Positions 6,836 through 16,225 of a DNA stretch of 64,000 nucleotides are shown in pieces. Below the pieces are notes generated by a model. That model made no database searches. It was not told where the DNA came from and saw only the letters and a program-made list of their open reading frames with translations. The DNA comes from a virus. How positions within the stretch are numbered: the stretch's first letter is position 1; each line of letters starts with the position of its first letter. The DNA lies in the IMG/VR virus record IMGVR_UViG_3300032083_003901, positions 1 to 64,000 of that record; one strand, 5' to 3'. The position numbers and the translations under genes are program-made.

Positions 6836-9800
6836 AAGAGACGCAAAAACTCCAAAAGAAAAAGCCACGCTAGGCCTGTCTGGTCCCGCAATCTGGAACA
6901 AGGGCAAGCCAGCTGAGAAAGATGCGCCGGTCTCTAGCGACAGCATTGGTGTATCTGCCGATGTCAGCCCAGAGACTGTGCAGGCTGCACAAGAATACCT
7001 GATGACCGATGTCATCGGCGATGAAAACACAAATAAGCCTGAACCAGCAAATAAAGATGCAAGTTACATAGGGGCCGAAACAACTACCATTGCCGGCGCT
7101 AGCGCTTACAAGCCTCAAAATACTTCTAATGACATTGACGGCACCAGCGGTGAATACCAGACTGAAGGCGTTATTAGTTCTTTGGAAGGCTTTAGATTTG
7201 GCCAATCAACTTTGATAAGCGAGACCGGTCCTAAAACAAACAGTGATCCTTCGGCCCCAGTATTGAAGGTGCCCAAGCCTGGTGAGCCAGTTAGCGATGC
7301 ATATGCAAAATCCGCTGCTGCCGGCACTGACCCTAAAGGAGTCATCAGTTCGGTCATCGACATGCTGGAGGCCAACAACCTCTATCACCCGACGGAGAAC
7401 TCGCCTTTCTTCAAAGGTGGCAGCACCAACGAGGGCGATGCTACTCAAGGTCTGTTCACCATTCAGAGAAAACTGGGCAAGTTCGTTGCCAAAATAACAG
7501 AAGACGGCACGGTTGCAGCTGACGGCACGGCCACTGCCAGGGTCACTGCCAACGACATGAAGCTCATCAGTCAGGCTCTTCTAGTCAGGGCAACGGGCGA
7601 TTACGCCGGCTCTTTCGGCCTTTTGAGTGATGACAACGGCGACAAGGTGCTGCAGAATCCGCTCGAACAATTGGGGCTCCGAGGTGTCCGTGTCAGCAAG
7701 CTCGACATTAGATCCATGGAGCGAGGTGATGTGCCGAAAGACTTGCAGGACAAGATTCTTGCTGCGACTGGTGGAAAAGGCTTCATGCAGCTCGAATCTG
7801 GCGATGGGTCAGAGCTACCTTTCCGAGGCAACGCCGGCACACCTTACAACTCCATCTCACACGGCCAACTCAACAACTATCTGGAGCCTTTCGGTAACGG
7901 TGTGCTGTTAGACTCGGTCGGCATGCTCTACTTGGCTGTGCTGGCAATCGCTTCCATTTTGGTGACAGGCTTGGTGATCGAAGCCATTGCAGCAGCAACT
8001 GGTGAGCCAGAGTTGGACGACGTTGATGCTGACAATCCTCAAAACTTGGAGTTCGGCCGATACAGAAAAGGCACGGGCGGTGCCAAGTCTGCCATTATCG
8101 ACTTCTTGATCGAAGACTTCTTGCGCATTCCGCGAACCTCTTACGGCTTCGGCGACTCGCTAGGTTCTGGCATTGTTGCCATGATCGGCTTTCCGCCTGG
8201 CATGGGCAGAAGCGACACAGAAGCCACGTTGGCCAGTGGCCAAGGATTGGTTGAATTTGCCCTTAACTTGTTCACCTCACCGGCTTACTACGCCAACTAC
8301 ATGCGCACCATCATCATGTCAGGCCAGCAGGTGATTGGCTCCTTCGGTCAGCTGACTCAGGGTACGGCGTCTCAAGGCTTGGAAAAATTCTTCTCGTCGC
8401 TCAACAAGCTGGTCAATTCGAAAGTCTACCAGTTCTTGATGATTTCTGCCACCGTGGGCGATGCGATCCTAAAGTCGCAATTCGGCTCCGTGCCAGACGA
8501 AAAGGCTTTGTTCAATACTCGGCTCAACGAGTCGCCTGTGAGTGCTAAGGCTAAAATAGAATACGAAGGCAAAGAAGACGACAAAGGAAAAGATACAAGG
8601 AAATTAAAATACGCTAGCGTCAACAAGCTTCGTGCGATTGCCAAAGTCAGAAAAAACATTTCGAGATGGATCGACGGCGACCATAAAAACCCGCTATCGC
8701 TAAGCACATTCCCGGCATCGCAGGTGGCTGACACAAGACTTACCAATCTGGCTTCTCGACGTCAGCTTGTTGCCTCCAAAGAAAACGTGCGTCGCATGGA
8801 AGATGTCCTAGAAGCCGAGTACATGCCATTCTACTTTCACGATCTGCGCACGCACGAGATTGTATCCATGCCGGCATTTGTCACCAGTTTCGATGACTCT
8901 TACAACGCCAACTACAATGCAGTCTCTTCTTACGGCAGGCAAGACCCGGTTCGAATTTACAACGGCACTGAGCGAGCGATTAACATATCTTTCAAACTGG
9001 TTGCATTCGGTAAGTCTGATTTCGATGCCATGTGGTACACGATCAACAAGTTTGTCACCATGATGTATCCGCAATACTCCAAAGGCCTGACTCGCACCGT
9101 GAAGCAGGATGGCAAAGATGTGCAGTTCATCCAACCGTTCTCGCAAGTGCCGGCGGCATCGCCCTTGATTCGAATCAGGCTAGGCGATCTGTACAAATCC
9201 AACTATTCAAACACAGCACTGCGCAACTTGTTTGGATATTCAGCTGATTCAGAAAATTTCAAGGCAGATCAGTCGACTTCAAAAGACATCGAATCCGGAC
9301 CAAAGTTACTTGCAACTTCAATAAAGAAAGAGGTTGAAAAGCTTGATGCGATAGGAAATGACAGAGAAAAAAGAATAGAAGCTTTCAAGCAGCAGCTTTT
9401 GCATGCAAAATTTACAGAGGGAAAAGAATACGAAGTTTCTAGTCCCCCAGGCGCAAAAGTAAAAGTAAGTGGAGCTCACATTATCAGAATTGCGTCCGTC
9501 AACGGAACAGCCGAAGATAAAAAAGGAAAAGATGGTAAGCTTGATCACTTTAGGGCGATCGTAGAGTTTAGAGATCTACAAACAGGAAAAATCAAACCGG
9601 TTGACGTCTTTGTTGGCAATAAAAAAGAAACCGTGCAAAATGGTGTGCCGCCTATTTTAAAATTGAATTTGGAAGCCTTCGTATTGCCAGATGTCACATC
9701 AAAGGGCTATGGTTACAAAGGTGGCGTTAACGCAAAGGTCGAAAAAGATAACAAGTCTATAGAGGAAGCTAAGAAAAAAGCTGAAGATGGAAAGACAATA

Positions 9801-10217
9801 GCTGACAACTTCTTTTCTTCTGATAAAAACGCCATCGTGCGCTCTTTCGAATCGACCCAAGGTAAGGGCTTGGCCGGTTTCATCACCTCGCTGAGTTTCG
9901 ACTATTCAGAAAGCACTTGGTCCATAGACGAAGGCTCGCGAGCTCCCAAGTCTGTGGCAATTACCATGGCATTTGCACCGATCCACGACTTGCCTGTTGG
10001 CCTCGACAGCGACGGTCGAATGAGGGCCATGTCTCACCCAGTCGGCAACTTGGCCAAGAACAGCGCGTCGCAGACCACATTCGGCGACGTTTACGAAACG
10101 AACAATGAAGTAAATGATAACAACTACACTGGCAAAGAAGTCGGCATCGTGCCTAAGCTGGCCAAGGCTCGCACCGGTGCTAATAAGACAACCGGCGTAG
10201 GTGGCACTGACTTCTAG
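6828..10217 (+). CDS. Large baseplate / tube-junction structural protein
   Basis: An 1129-residue protein starting with GTG inside the preceding gene. The N-terminal 150 residues are Ala/Pro/Thr-rich and probably disordered. Residues about 365-390 are strongly hydrophobic (MLYLAVLAIASILVTGLVI), resembling a transmembrane helix. Residues about 660-820 contain YMPFYFHDLRTHEIVSMPAF followed by SFDDSYNANYN and INISFKLVAF, a pattern seen in baseplate or tail-tube-initiator proteins of contractile phages. The C-terminus repeats that theme (GFITSLSFDYSESTWSIDEG near residue 1010). It lies between the tape measure and the LysM/hub genes. A baseplate role is likely, but the exact T4 counterpart (gp48/gp54-type or other) is not clear. 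Confidence 0.68.
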   Translation: MAERDAKTPKEKATLGLSGPAIWNKGKPAEKDAPVSSDSIGVSADVSPETVQAAQEYLMTDVIGDENTNKPEPANKDASYIGAETTTIAGASAYKPQNTSNDIDGTSGEYQTEGVISSLEGFRFGQSTLISETGPKTNSDPSAPVLKVPKPGEPVSDAYAKSAAAGTDPKGVISSVIDMLEANNLYHPTENSPFFKGGSTNEGDATQGLFTIQRKLGKFVAKITEDGTVAADGTATARVTANDMKLISQALLVRATGDYAGSFGLLSDDNGDKVLQNPLEQLGLRGVRVSKLDIRSMERGDVPKDLQDKILAATGGKGFMQLESGDGSELPFRGNAGTPYNSISHGQLNNYLEPFGNGVLLDSVGMLYLAVLAIASILVTGLVIEAIAAATGEPELDDVDADNPQNLEFGRYRKGTGGAKSAIIDFLIEDFLRIPRTSYGFGDSLGSGIVAMIGFPPGMGRSDTEATLASGQGLVEFALNLFTSPAYYANYMRTIIMSGQQVIGSFGQLTQGTASQGLEKFFSSLNKLVNSKVYQFLMISATVGDAILKSQFGSVPDEKALFNTRLNESPVSAKAKIEYEGKEDDKGKDTRKLKYASVNKLRAIAKVRKNISRWIDGDHKNPLSLSTFPASQVADTRLTNLASRRQLVASKENVRRMEDVLEAEYMPFYFHDLRTHEIVSMPAFVTSFDDSYNANYNAVSSYGRQDPVRIYNGTERAINISFKLVAFGKSDFDAMWYTINKFVTMMYPQYSKGLTRTVKQDGKDVQFIQPFSQVPAASPLIRIRLGDLYKSNYSNTALRNLFGYSADSENFKADQSTSKDIESGPKLLATSIKKEVEKLDAIGNDREKRIEAFKQQLLHAKFTEGKEYEVSSPPGAKVKVSGAHIIRIASVNGTAEDKKGKDGKLDHFRAIVEFRDLQTGKIKPVDVFVGNKKETVQNGVPPILKLNLEAFVLPDVTSKGYGYKGGVNAKVEKDNKSIEEAKKKAEDGKTIADNFFSSDKNAIVRSFESTQGKGLAGFITSLSFDYSESTWSIDEGSRAPKSVAITMAFAPIHDLPVGLDSDGRMRAMSHPVGNLAKNSASQTTFGDVYETNNEVNDNNYTGKEVGIVPKLAKARTGANKTTGVGGTDF

Positions 10218-10237
10218 ACCAAAGTCGAGAATTACAG

Positions 10238-10531
10238 ATGGCAATTAGCAGATACGACGAAGACAATTTTGTGCAGGGCGGCAAGCTTTTAGGCACCAAT
10301 CAAGCCATCGTGCGCTTGCGAGACGCGATCAACAACGGTGCCGTTTCCACATTTGAAACGATCACCACCAATGCCGAGCGCTTGGATATTATAGCTGGTC
10401 GCCAGTACGGCGACGGCCGACTGTGGTGGGTGATTGCAGCGGCTAGCGGAGTTGGTTGGTGGCCACAGGTGCCGGCCGGCACCAGATTGGTTGTGCCTAG
10501 TGACATCTCCGAGGTAGAGGCAGCGCTGTGA
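10238..10531 (+). CDS. LysM-like baseplate protein (gp53 / gpX-like)
   Basis: A 97-residue protein. The second half (ERLDIIAGRQYGDGRLWWVI, then GVGWWPQVPAGTRLVVPSD) is the LysM-like module of P2 gpX and T4 gp53 type tail proteins, which help hold the baseplate or tail tip together. The N-terminal third is a short strand-rich extension. The start has weak AG-rich upstream sequence (GAATTACAG). The stop overlaps the GTG start of the hub gene. The module is recognisable; assignment to gp53 or gpX is not. Confidence 0.75.
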   Translation: MAISRYDEDNFVQGGKLLGTNQAIVRLRDAINNGAVSTFETITTNAERLDIIAGRQYGDGRLWWVIAAASGVGWWPQVPAGTRLVVPSDISEVEAAL

Positions 10532-13455
10532 AGCCAACTGATGCCAGAAGGGCTTACAACGAACTGGCCAAGTATTTTGGCCTGCGTGCTAGAGATGCAT
10601 TTCTCAATGCTGCAGACGGCAAGAGTGATGGTGGCGCCGGCCCCGGCGACAAAAATCCAAAATCCGAATTCTTGAATGCCATCTTTAGCCAGTCCACGTC
10701 TGGGTTTGCAGACAACGCTAAATTATCTGACTTGGCAAAAAATTTAGTTTCTGATGATTTTTGTGCCATCACCCAAGACGGAACGAAATTTGATAAGATC
10801 GATTATAAAAAAAAGTCAGACCAGGGCTGGGGTGTTGGAACAGGAAATGTCAAAATAAGCGATTTTGCCGCTATAAACGATGAAGGCAACGTAATGGCCC
10901 TGCAGATCTTTCCAATCAATGTCGGCTTGGACATTACAGACACTGAAATTACGTCACTGTTTCTCAACTCTCTAAACACGCTGTCCATCTCTCAGGCTGT
11001 TCCGTACATGGATGTGCAACTCATCACAGCAGTCCCAGAAGGAGACGGCAATTTCAAAAGTGCGCCGAAAATGTCACTGGGAAAATTTCTTGGCGCTGGT
11101 GACGAGTCGAATGATGCCATGCTGGGTCGATTCACACAGAACCCAGCAGTCAAGGGAGCCAACGACGCCACGTTAGGCACTGTGGCCGGCATGGAAATAT
11201 TCACCACGCCGCAGACGCTAGTCGACTCCACCAACGTGTCCTATTCCCGGGAAAAGGGCGGACCCATCGATAAGTTCCGACCGTTTATGGCAATTGAAGG
11301 TATCACGATCACCGATTCTTTTTCTGGCGCTGGCACCATTTCTTACAAGTCGGCCGAGATGAACCTGATCCTTTTCGACAAGGGGCGGCTCAACGAGATC
11401 TCCGAGTTCGTGGCCCCAAGAAGAGACCCAAACGTTAAGTTCCAGATCACTTACGGCTGGTCTCACCCTGATGGCGGCAATCTGTCCAGGCCGGCTGACT
11501 CTGACGCGGAAGCCCGGATAGGCACGCTTGTGGATTCCATGAGAGTTTCAGAGCTCTACACGCTGGTCAACAGCAACTACAACATCAATGCCGATGGTAC
11601 TGTCAATATCGGCTTGACACTTTCCATGGACGCCACCAATCAAATCAGGTCCAAGACGCTGATGGGTACAGCATTTTCCATTTCATCAACCCCGGGTATC
11701 GATGTCAATGACCTCAATCGGCAGCTGGAAGACATAAAGAATGCTTTCGCTGATGTGGTCTTTCCTGGCAACGCCAGAATTGACTTACCAACTTTTGTGC
11801 AGTCTCCTGACATTGGCAGTATCATCAGCATGGATTCAGAAAGTGTTAAAAAACTCAGGCAGTTTGCCAACAGACTTCGACAATCTAAAAAGCTGCCCGC
11901 CAGTGTTCGTAGTGAGGCTGCTACTTTGATGGCCATATTTGGAAAAAGAGGTACAAGAAAAACTCTTGTAAAAGGCCGCGAAGATCAGGCTACAGGCTTT
12001 GTCAATTTTTTGCGAAAAACTGCCGATCCGTATTTGCGATTTGGCAGTTCAAAGTACGGCGTGCAAGAAGCACATTTCAAAGGTGGCAGAATAAAAAAAC
12101 GAGAAGATGAAGCTGGGGAAGCAAAAAAGCAAACGTACGTCTCCTACGGCAAGCTCATGCTAAGCGTTCTGACTCCAGTGTTGTCAGGTCCGGATACTGA
12201 TTTGCAATTCTTTTTCTCGTCGTTCAATGCCAACGCTGCAGCAGTTTTCGATTATAACATAGCACAGTTTCCAATAGAACTTAACGATTTTGAAAAAGAG
12301 CTCAAAGAGTTTTTGAAAAAGAGGGCACAGGTCACCATCGATGACTTTGTTAGATTTGTGTCGGAAAAGTTTCTTACTTTTGACGGGGCCCGGGCGTTTG
12401 GTATGTCTAACGTCGTCAAGCCAAACGAGCGAAAGGAGGTAGGCAGTACACAATCAGTCGCATCAAAAGCCACCCGAAGACTGTTCAGCTCCAAAGACCC
12501 TGCTGATGCTCTAAAGCTGCAAAAAATCCAGAGAGACAACTTGCTGGCAATTTATGGCCAGAAAAGAAAGCGACCGCTCTACGTGAAGCCCCGAGTTAGC
12601 ATGCGAATTGTCACCAGAAAATCTAGTAGTGACCCAAGTAAAAGCGTGACCCGAGTATACTTTCAGGATCTCACAGCCGGACAACAGACAACAACAGCAC
12701 AGGCCTTGATAGATCTCATGCGTAGTGGTGTCACTGATGAGCCCGACTATTCGTCTACAGTGAAAGATAAAAAAAGAACGCCTAGGCACAACGAAGCTTT
12801 CAGCGGCAACTTAAAAAAACTTGTGGATCTCAAATATATTGTCAAGGCTTCAGACCAAAATACAAATGATGATGAGAAAGTGAAAGATGCCATCAAAAAA
12901 TCGCTGGAAGACAAACTCAAAGGCAATGACAAGGACGCAAGAATAAAGGAAATTCTCGATAGTTTGGACCAAAAATATTTTCTAAATACCGATGCCCCTA
13001 GTTTGAGAAAGTTCTTTTTCGAAAATTCACCTTATCTGCTGCACGGCACAGAAGCATCAGGCATCATTGAAGCATCGATGTCTGCCGAAGCCGATGATAA
13101 TCTGACGTCAATCTTTCTGGCACAGAGGTATTCAGGCAAGGGTGACTTGTCAGCTCCACAACAGTCAACGAACCTGCCTTTCATGGTGCATCCAGCGACT
13201 TTATCGATAACCACGTTCGGCTGTCCCACGCTAAATCTGGCACAAAAGTATTTCGTCGACTATGCTACTAATACCACGCTGGACAACTATTACAACGTTG
13301 TTTCGGTTAGCCACAAGATTGACGCAACCGGTTACACGACGAGTGCAGAGCTCAAACCTGCCAACGCTTACGGATCCTACGCTAACATCGAAGATCGCTT
13401 GGCTGACATACTGATCTTGGCTTATAAAAGCGAGAAAAAGAAAGCCAAAAAATAG
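10528..13455 (+). CDS. Baseplate hub protein (gp27/gpD-like)
   Basis: A 975-residue protein with a GTG start overlapping the upstream stop. Residues about 220-370 contain FRPFMAIEGITITDSFSGAG, NLILFDKGRLNEISEFVAP and KFQITYGWSHPDGG, characteristic of baseplate hub (late-control gpD / T4 gp27-like) proteins that form the ring at the tube tip. The C-terminal 100 residues (PFMVHPATLSITTFGCPTLN, then YYNVVSVSHKI) also fit hub folds. Between them are about 400 lysine-rich residues, longer than usual hubs, so an extra domain is inserted. I saw no lysozyme motif. It is the last gene of the tail block. Confidence 0.75.
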   Translation: MKPTDARRAYNELAKYFGLRARDAFLNAADGKSDGGAGPGDKNPKSEFLNAIFSQSTSGFADNAKLSDLAKNLVSDDFCAITQDGTKFDKIDYKKKSDQGWGVGTGNVKISDFAAINDEGNVMALQIFPINVGLDITDTEITSLFLNSLNTLSISQAVPYMDVQLITAVPEGDGNFKSAPKMSLGKFLGAGDESNDAMLGRFTQNPAVKGANDATLGTVAGMEIFTTPQTLVDSTNVSYSREKGGPIDKFRPFMAIEGITITDSFSGAGTISYKSAEMNLILFDKGRLNEISEFVAPRRDPNVKFQITYGWSHPDGGNLSRPADSDAEARIGTLVDSMRVSELYTLVNSNYNINADGTVNIGLTLSMDATNQIRSKTLMGTAFSISSTPGIDVNDLNRQLEDIKNAFADVVFPGNARIDLPTFVQSPDIGSIISMDSESVKKLRQFANRLRQSKKLPASVRSEAATLMAIFGKRGTRKTLVKGREDQATGFVNFLRKTADPYLRFGSSKYGVQEAHFKGGRIKKREDEAGEAKKQTYVSYGKLMLSVLTPVLSGPDTDLQFFFSSFNANAAAVFDYNIAQFPIELNDFEKELKEFLKKRAQVTIDDFVRFVSEKFLTFDGARAFGMSNVVKPNERKEVGSTQSVASKATRRLFSSKDPADALKLQKIQRDNLLAIYGQKRKRPLYVKPRVSMRIVTRKSSSDPSKSVTRVYFQDLTAGQQTTTAQALIDLMRSGVTDEPDYSSTVKDKKRTPRHNEAFSGNLKKLVDLKYIVKASDQNTNDDEKVKDAIKKSLEDKLKGNDKDARIKEILDSLDQKYFLNTDAPSLRKFFFENSPYLLHGTEASGIIEASMSAEADDNLTSIFLAQRYSGKGDLSAPQQSTNLPFMVHPATLSITTFGCPTLNLAQKYFVDYATNTTLDNYYNVVSVSHKIDATGYTTSAELKPANAYGSYANIEDRLADILILAYKSEKKKAKK

Positions 13456-13457
13456 TT

Positions 13458-13486
13458 TTGAAATATTTTGCCATTTCTAGAATAAT
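13458..13486 (+). promoter_or_regulatory. Sigma70-like promoter TTGAAA-N17-AATAAT
   Basis: TTGAAA (13458-13463), 17 nt spacer, AATAAT (13481-13486). The -10 ends only 6 nt before the ATG at 13493, and there is no Shine-Dalgarno, so the transcript would start at or beside the start codon. Confidence 0.45.
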
Positions 13487-13492
13487 GAATCC

Positions 13493-14602
13493 ATGCGTGT
13501 ATTCGAAAGAGTCAAAGGCAGGGACATAGTACTGGCTGACGTTGATGCTGTGGATTCTGGCGTCACTTTGTCTTGGTCGGCTGCAGCTGAATTTCTGACT
13601 ATCGTTACTGGCTTTGAGCAGCCTACCCTACCGGCCGAAATTGAGTCAATGTGCAGTCTACTACAAGCACCGGCTTCTACTTGGCCGCTTTTGCTGCCCA
13701 AACAGAGAAGGCAAGAAATAGTCAACATGCGTCAGAGCCAGTTGGAAAGCACGTTCGAAGACGGTCGCATGTTAGAGTATTTTAATACTTGGCTGCAGGG
13801 TCGTAGATTTTTGGACCGCCTAGGTCGCATGCGCATTGATCTGCCCAAGTTCCAGGAATTCACTGACAGCAAAGCTGCAATAGAGCGTATCCACCCTAAA
13901 ACCGGTGCAACAAACGTCAGATACAACACTGCTGGCTCGACGACTGGCCGGCTAACAATAACAGATGGTCCCAATTTTCTAGTTCTTCCAAAAGAGACGC
14001 GTAGATGCCTTCTAAAGGACTTTTCTGATTCTGCCATATACTCTATTGACTTTACGTCTTTGGAGCCGCGTGTGACATTCTGGCTGTCTTCTAACGACCT
14101 TTCCGAGGAAGATGTTTATGAAGAAGTCATGAACATGTGCGATATCGAAGATCGCGAGACTGCCAAGCTAGCCACGCTGTCAACACTCTACGGAGCTGGA
14201 GCCCAGAGGTTGGCTACAACAGTCGGTTCTCTGCGTCAAGCCAAACAGATGATGGAACGTGTTTCCCGATATTTCGGAGTACCGGATATTGAAAATAAGC
14301 TAGCTATCCAAGCCGAGAATGGTGGCGTCAAGAATCACTTCGGTCGACCGCTGCATGAAGCCACTAAGAATAAGCGAGTCAGGCTTAACCATTACGTTCA
14401 GTCAACAGCTGCTGAGCTAGCTGTGTTGATGTTTGCCAAGCTTTGTGCAGAACATCCAGCTGTTAAGCCTTTGCTTGTGATTCACGATGCCCTAATTGTC
14501 GAAGTGCCCAAGTCTGCTGAAGACTACTTTTTTGCAGCGTGCGAAAATATGCGATATGAAGGCTTCTGGTTCCCGACAAAGAGAGAACGTTTAGATAATT
14601 AA
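13493..14602 (+). CDS. Short family A DNA polymerase (palm/fingers only)
   Basis: A 369-residue protein with only the polymerase part of a Pol I-type enzyme. Motif A is YSIDFTSLEPRV (about residue 181), motif B RETAKLATLSTLYGAG (about residue 220), and motif C VIHDALIVEV (about residue 328). Motif A keeps Asp and Glu, and motif B keeps the Arg, Lys and Tyr-Gly. Motif C keeps the catalytic Asp, but the usual following Glu (HDE) is Ala. No 3'-5' or 5'-3' exonuclease domain is present; separate FEN nucleases are encoded at 18325 and 53578. The same phage encodes a DnaE replicase, so this enzyme may serve repair or primer removal. It is much shorter than T7 gp5 or Pol I. Confidence 0.85.
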   Translation: MRVFERVKGRDIVLADVDAVDSGVTLSWSAAAEFLTIVTGFEQPTLPAEIESMCSLLQAPASTWPLLLPKQRRQEIVNMRQSQLESTFEDGRMLEYFNTWLQGRRFLDRLGRMRIDLPKFQEFTDSKAAIERIHPKTGATNVRYNTAGSTTGRLTITDGPNFLVLPKETRRCLLKDFSDSAIYSIDFTSLEPRVTFWLSSNDLSEEDVYEEVMNMCDIEDRETAKLATLSTLYGAGAQRLATTVGSLRQAKQMMERVSRYFGVPDIENKLAIQAENGGVKNHFGRPLHEATKNKRVRLNHYVQSTAAELAVLMFAKLCAEHPAVKPLLVIHDALIVEVPKSAEDYFFAACENMRYEGFWFPTKRERLDN

Positions 14603-14617
14603 GGGCAGCGGGAGAAC

Positions 14618-15208
14618 ATGATGCGTTACTCAAAACTAGACCAGATGATAAAAGAAGCTGCACTCGAACTCTTCGCAGAGCAGCAAAATCCTGAGAAGCC
14701 GAAGGAAGAAAAGAGTGCTTACGAAAAAGCTACTGAAAAGTACGACGAGAAGAAAGCCAAAGAAAAAGAAGCCAAGGAAAAGAAAAAAACTAGTTCTAAT
14801 AACAATAAAATTGTCGTAGAAAAACCAGGTGGCGGCAGATATCTAGAGTTAGTTAGAGCAAAAGAAACTCGAGTAAACAATGACCCAGAGGGCCTTATGA
14901 ACGACCTGAAAGTTAGGGCAGCATCTGGTTCTACAGATCTAGAAAAGGCAACTAGCATACTGATGCAAGCCATTCAGAAAAACGATATCATGAGAGAAGC
15001 ATTTGGCATGCCATCTGTAAAAACTGTTGGAGACTCAAAAAGAGTGGAGATTCCAATAAAGTCCAGTGAGATCTCACAGAGAAATGGCACCAAATTTCTT
15101 TACCTTACTCTGTTAGGCGCTGAAGCAGCAAACCTTCTGTCGATGAAAGATGGCATTAAATTCGTTGCTAGAAATACTGTAGCAGTTCCTACAATGGCTG
15201 AATTGTAA
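14618..15208 (+). CDS. Lys/Glu-rich hypothetical protein with N-terminal amphipathic helix
   Basis: A 196-residue protein with a GGGAGA Shine-Dalgarno and ATGATG start. The N-terminus (MMRYSKLDQMIKEAALELFA) is an amphipathic helix with a (I/L)xE-type sequence, comparable to the shared helix in proteins at 60-62 kb. Residues about 25-65 are a highly charged, low-complexity Lys/Glu/Ala stretch. The C-terminal 130 residues look folded (FLYLTLLGAEAANLLSM). No known family recognised. It could be a virion-internal or scaffold-like protein; this is inference only. Confidence 0.65.
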   Translation: MMRYSKLDQMIKEAALELFAEQQNPEKPKEEKSAYEKATEKYDEKKAKEKEAKEKKKTSSNNNKIVVEKPGGGRYLELVRAKETRVNNDPEGLMNDLKVRAASGSTDLEKATSILMQAIQKNDIMREAFGMPSVKTVGDSKRVEIPIKSSEISQRNGTKFLYLTLLGAEAANLLSMKDGIKFVARNTVAVPTMAEL

Positions 15209-15231
15209 ATTTTGCTTTTTTTGTCCATAAT
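15203..15231 (+). promoter_or_regulatory. Sigma70-like promoter TTGTAA-N17-CATAAT
   Basis: TTGTAA (15203-15208) overlaps the stop codon of the previous gene; the spacer is 17 nt; CATAAT is at 15226-15231. The ATG at 15238 is 6 nt beyond the -10 and lacks a Shine-Dalgarno, again pointing to a leaderless transcript. Confidence 0.42.
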
Positions 15232-15237
15232 AATCAC

Positions 15238-15825
15238 ATGGATACTAACCTAGAAAACATCAAAAATTCTTACGACAAATACATTTCACTGCTTAAGAAG
15301 TTTTTTCCTGACGATGAGTCTCAAGCCGGCATTGATCGGCTAGAAGAAGAGTTGGGAGAACGATTGGCATTGTGCCCTCGCGAGCTAACGCCGGACAAGG
15401 GCGGAACCCCTGGCGGCCTCATTGCTTTTGCGCTAAACACGGCAAAGCATGCAAAAGCATTTGATGCCAAAGTGGATCCTAAGAGCTTGGCTCGCGTTGC
15501 CCTAGTTCACGAGCTGGGACGATTGGGAGATCCGGGAGAAGGCATGGACCTCTTCATTCCAGAGGAGTCAGATTGGCATCGAGAAAAATTGGGCCGCTAC
15601 TACAAGTACAACGACAAGTGCCCCAAGATGTCGGTTGCGCACCGAACCCTTTTCTACATTTCTCGTTACAAGCTGGATGTGACCAAAGACGAGTGGGTTG
15701 CTTTGGCTACCTCTGCAGGCTTTCAGTACGATGAAAATCGATTCTATGCTAACGAGACTTTGCCTTTGGCACAAGCACTTCACACAGCAAGAACTTTTGC
15801 TTTATCTGATCTAAAAGACCAGTAA
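15238..15825 (+). CDS. HD-domain-like phage hydrolase with HE in place of HD
   Basis: A 195-residue protein resembling a family of phage HD-superfamily phosphohydrolases: TPGGLIAFALNTAKHAKAF, then VALVHELGRLGD, then SDWHREKLGRYYKYN and RTLFYISRYKLDVTKDEW. In typical members the central motif is HDLGKIGD. Here the metal-binding His-Asp pair is His-Glu, and the first His position is not obvious. Activity may be altered or lost. It is transcribed from its own candidate promoter. The family is recognised by overall pattern; the substrate is unknown. Confidence 0.6.
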   Translation: MDTNLENIKNSYDKYISLLKKFFPDDESQAGIDRLEEELGERLALCPRELTPDKGGTPGGLIAFALNTAKHAKAFDAKVDPKSLARVALVHELGRLGDPGEGMDLFIPEESDWHREKLGRYYKYNDKCPKMSVAHRTLFYISRYKLDVTKDEWVALATSAGFQYDENRFYANETLPLAQALHTARTFALSDLKDQ

Positions 15826-15829
15826 GGTC

Positions 15830-15836
15830 ATATTTA
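15830..15836 (+). promoter_or_regulatory. Late-type motif ATATTTA, 5 nt from ATG
   Basis: ATATTTA lies five bases before the ATG at 15842 (spacer TAAGC). No Shine-Dalgarno at normal spacing is present, as at the other close-placed copies of this motif. Confidence 0.45.
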
Positions 15837-15841
15837 TAAGC

Positions 15842-16114
15842 ATGAAGAAAAGTCTGTGGCAGTACGTAAACTGGATGCTCAACGAAGGCGCCGACGAACC
15901 CGAAGGCGATCTTTTGACTGAGCCTGATCTTCCGGACGAGGAAGAAGAGGAGCAGGCAGAGCAGAGCGTATCTAGTGCTATAGCAGGAGCCACAACTCCA
16001 CTCGGCACAGATGCAACGTATCCAAACGCGCAAGCCGGTCGACGCAAGTCGCCGGCTGAAGCTGCCGGCGACGCTTTTGGTGGTGCGCGACCACCCAAAA
16101 AAATGCGCAAATAA
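15842..16114 (+). CDS. Small acidic hypothetical protein with N-terminal helix
   Basis: A 90-residue protein. The N-terminal helix KKSLWQYVNWMLNEG ends in LNE|G, resembling T4-type prohead protease sites (L/I-x-E). It is followed by an acidic Glu/Asp-rich stretch (PDEEEEEQAEQ) and a basic tail (ARPPKKMRK). Directly preceded by ATATTTA with no Shine-Dalgarno. Small acidic proteins with such helices are common as internal or core proteins of T4-like heads, but I do not recognise the family. A virion role is inferred from promoter class. Confidence 0.6.
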   Translation: MKKSLWQYVNWMLNEGADEPEGDLLTEPDLPDEEEEEQAEQSVSSAIAGATTPLGTDATYPNAQAGRRKSPAEAAGDAFGGARPPKKMRK

Positions 16115-16225
16115 TTTTGAATATTGAACTTTAATTTTTTAGTATTATACCGCAAGCAAAACAAAGTATGAATTTATAATTTGTGTATTGCTTTATTGCC
16201 AATTTAGACATATGGAGGTTAGAAA

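Noticed and set aside
16115-16225. Clear promoter in the AT-rich gap before the SSB gene
   Set aside because: TATAAT at 16175-16180 has no matching -35; TTGAAC-N16-TATACC (16124-16151) is weak. A promoter is likely here but I could not place it.
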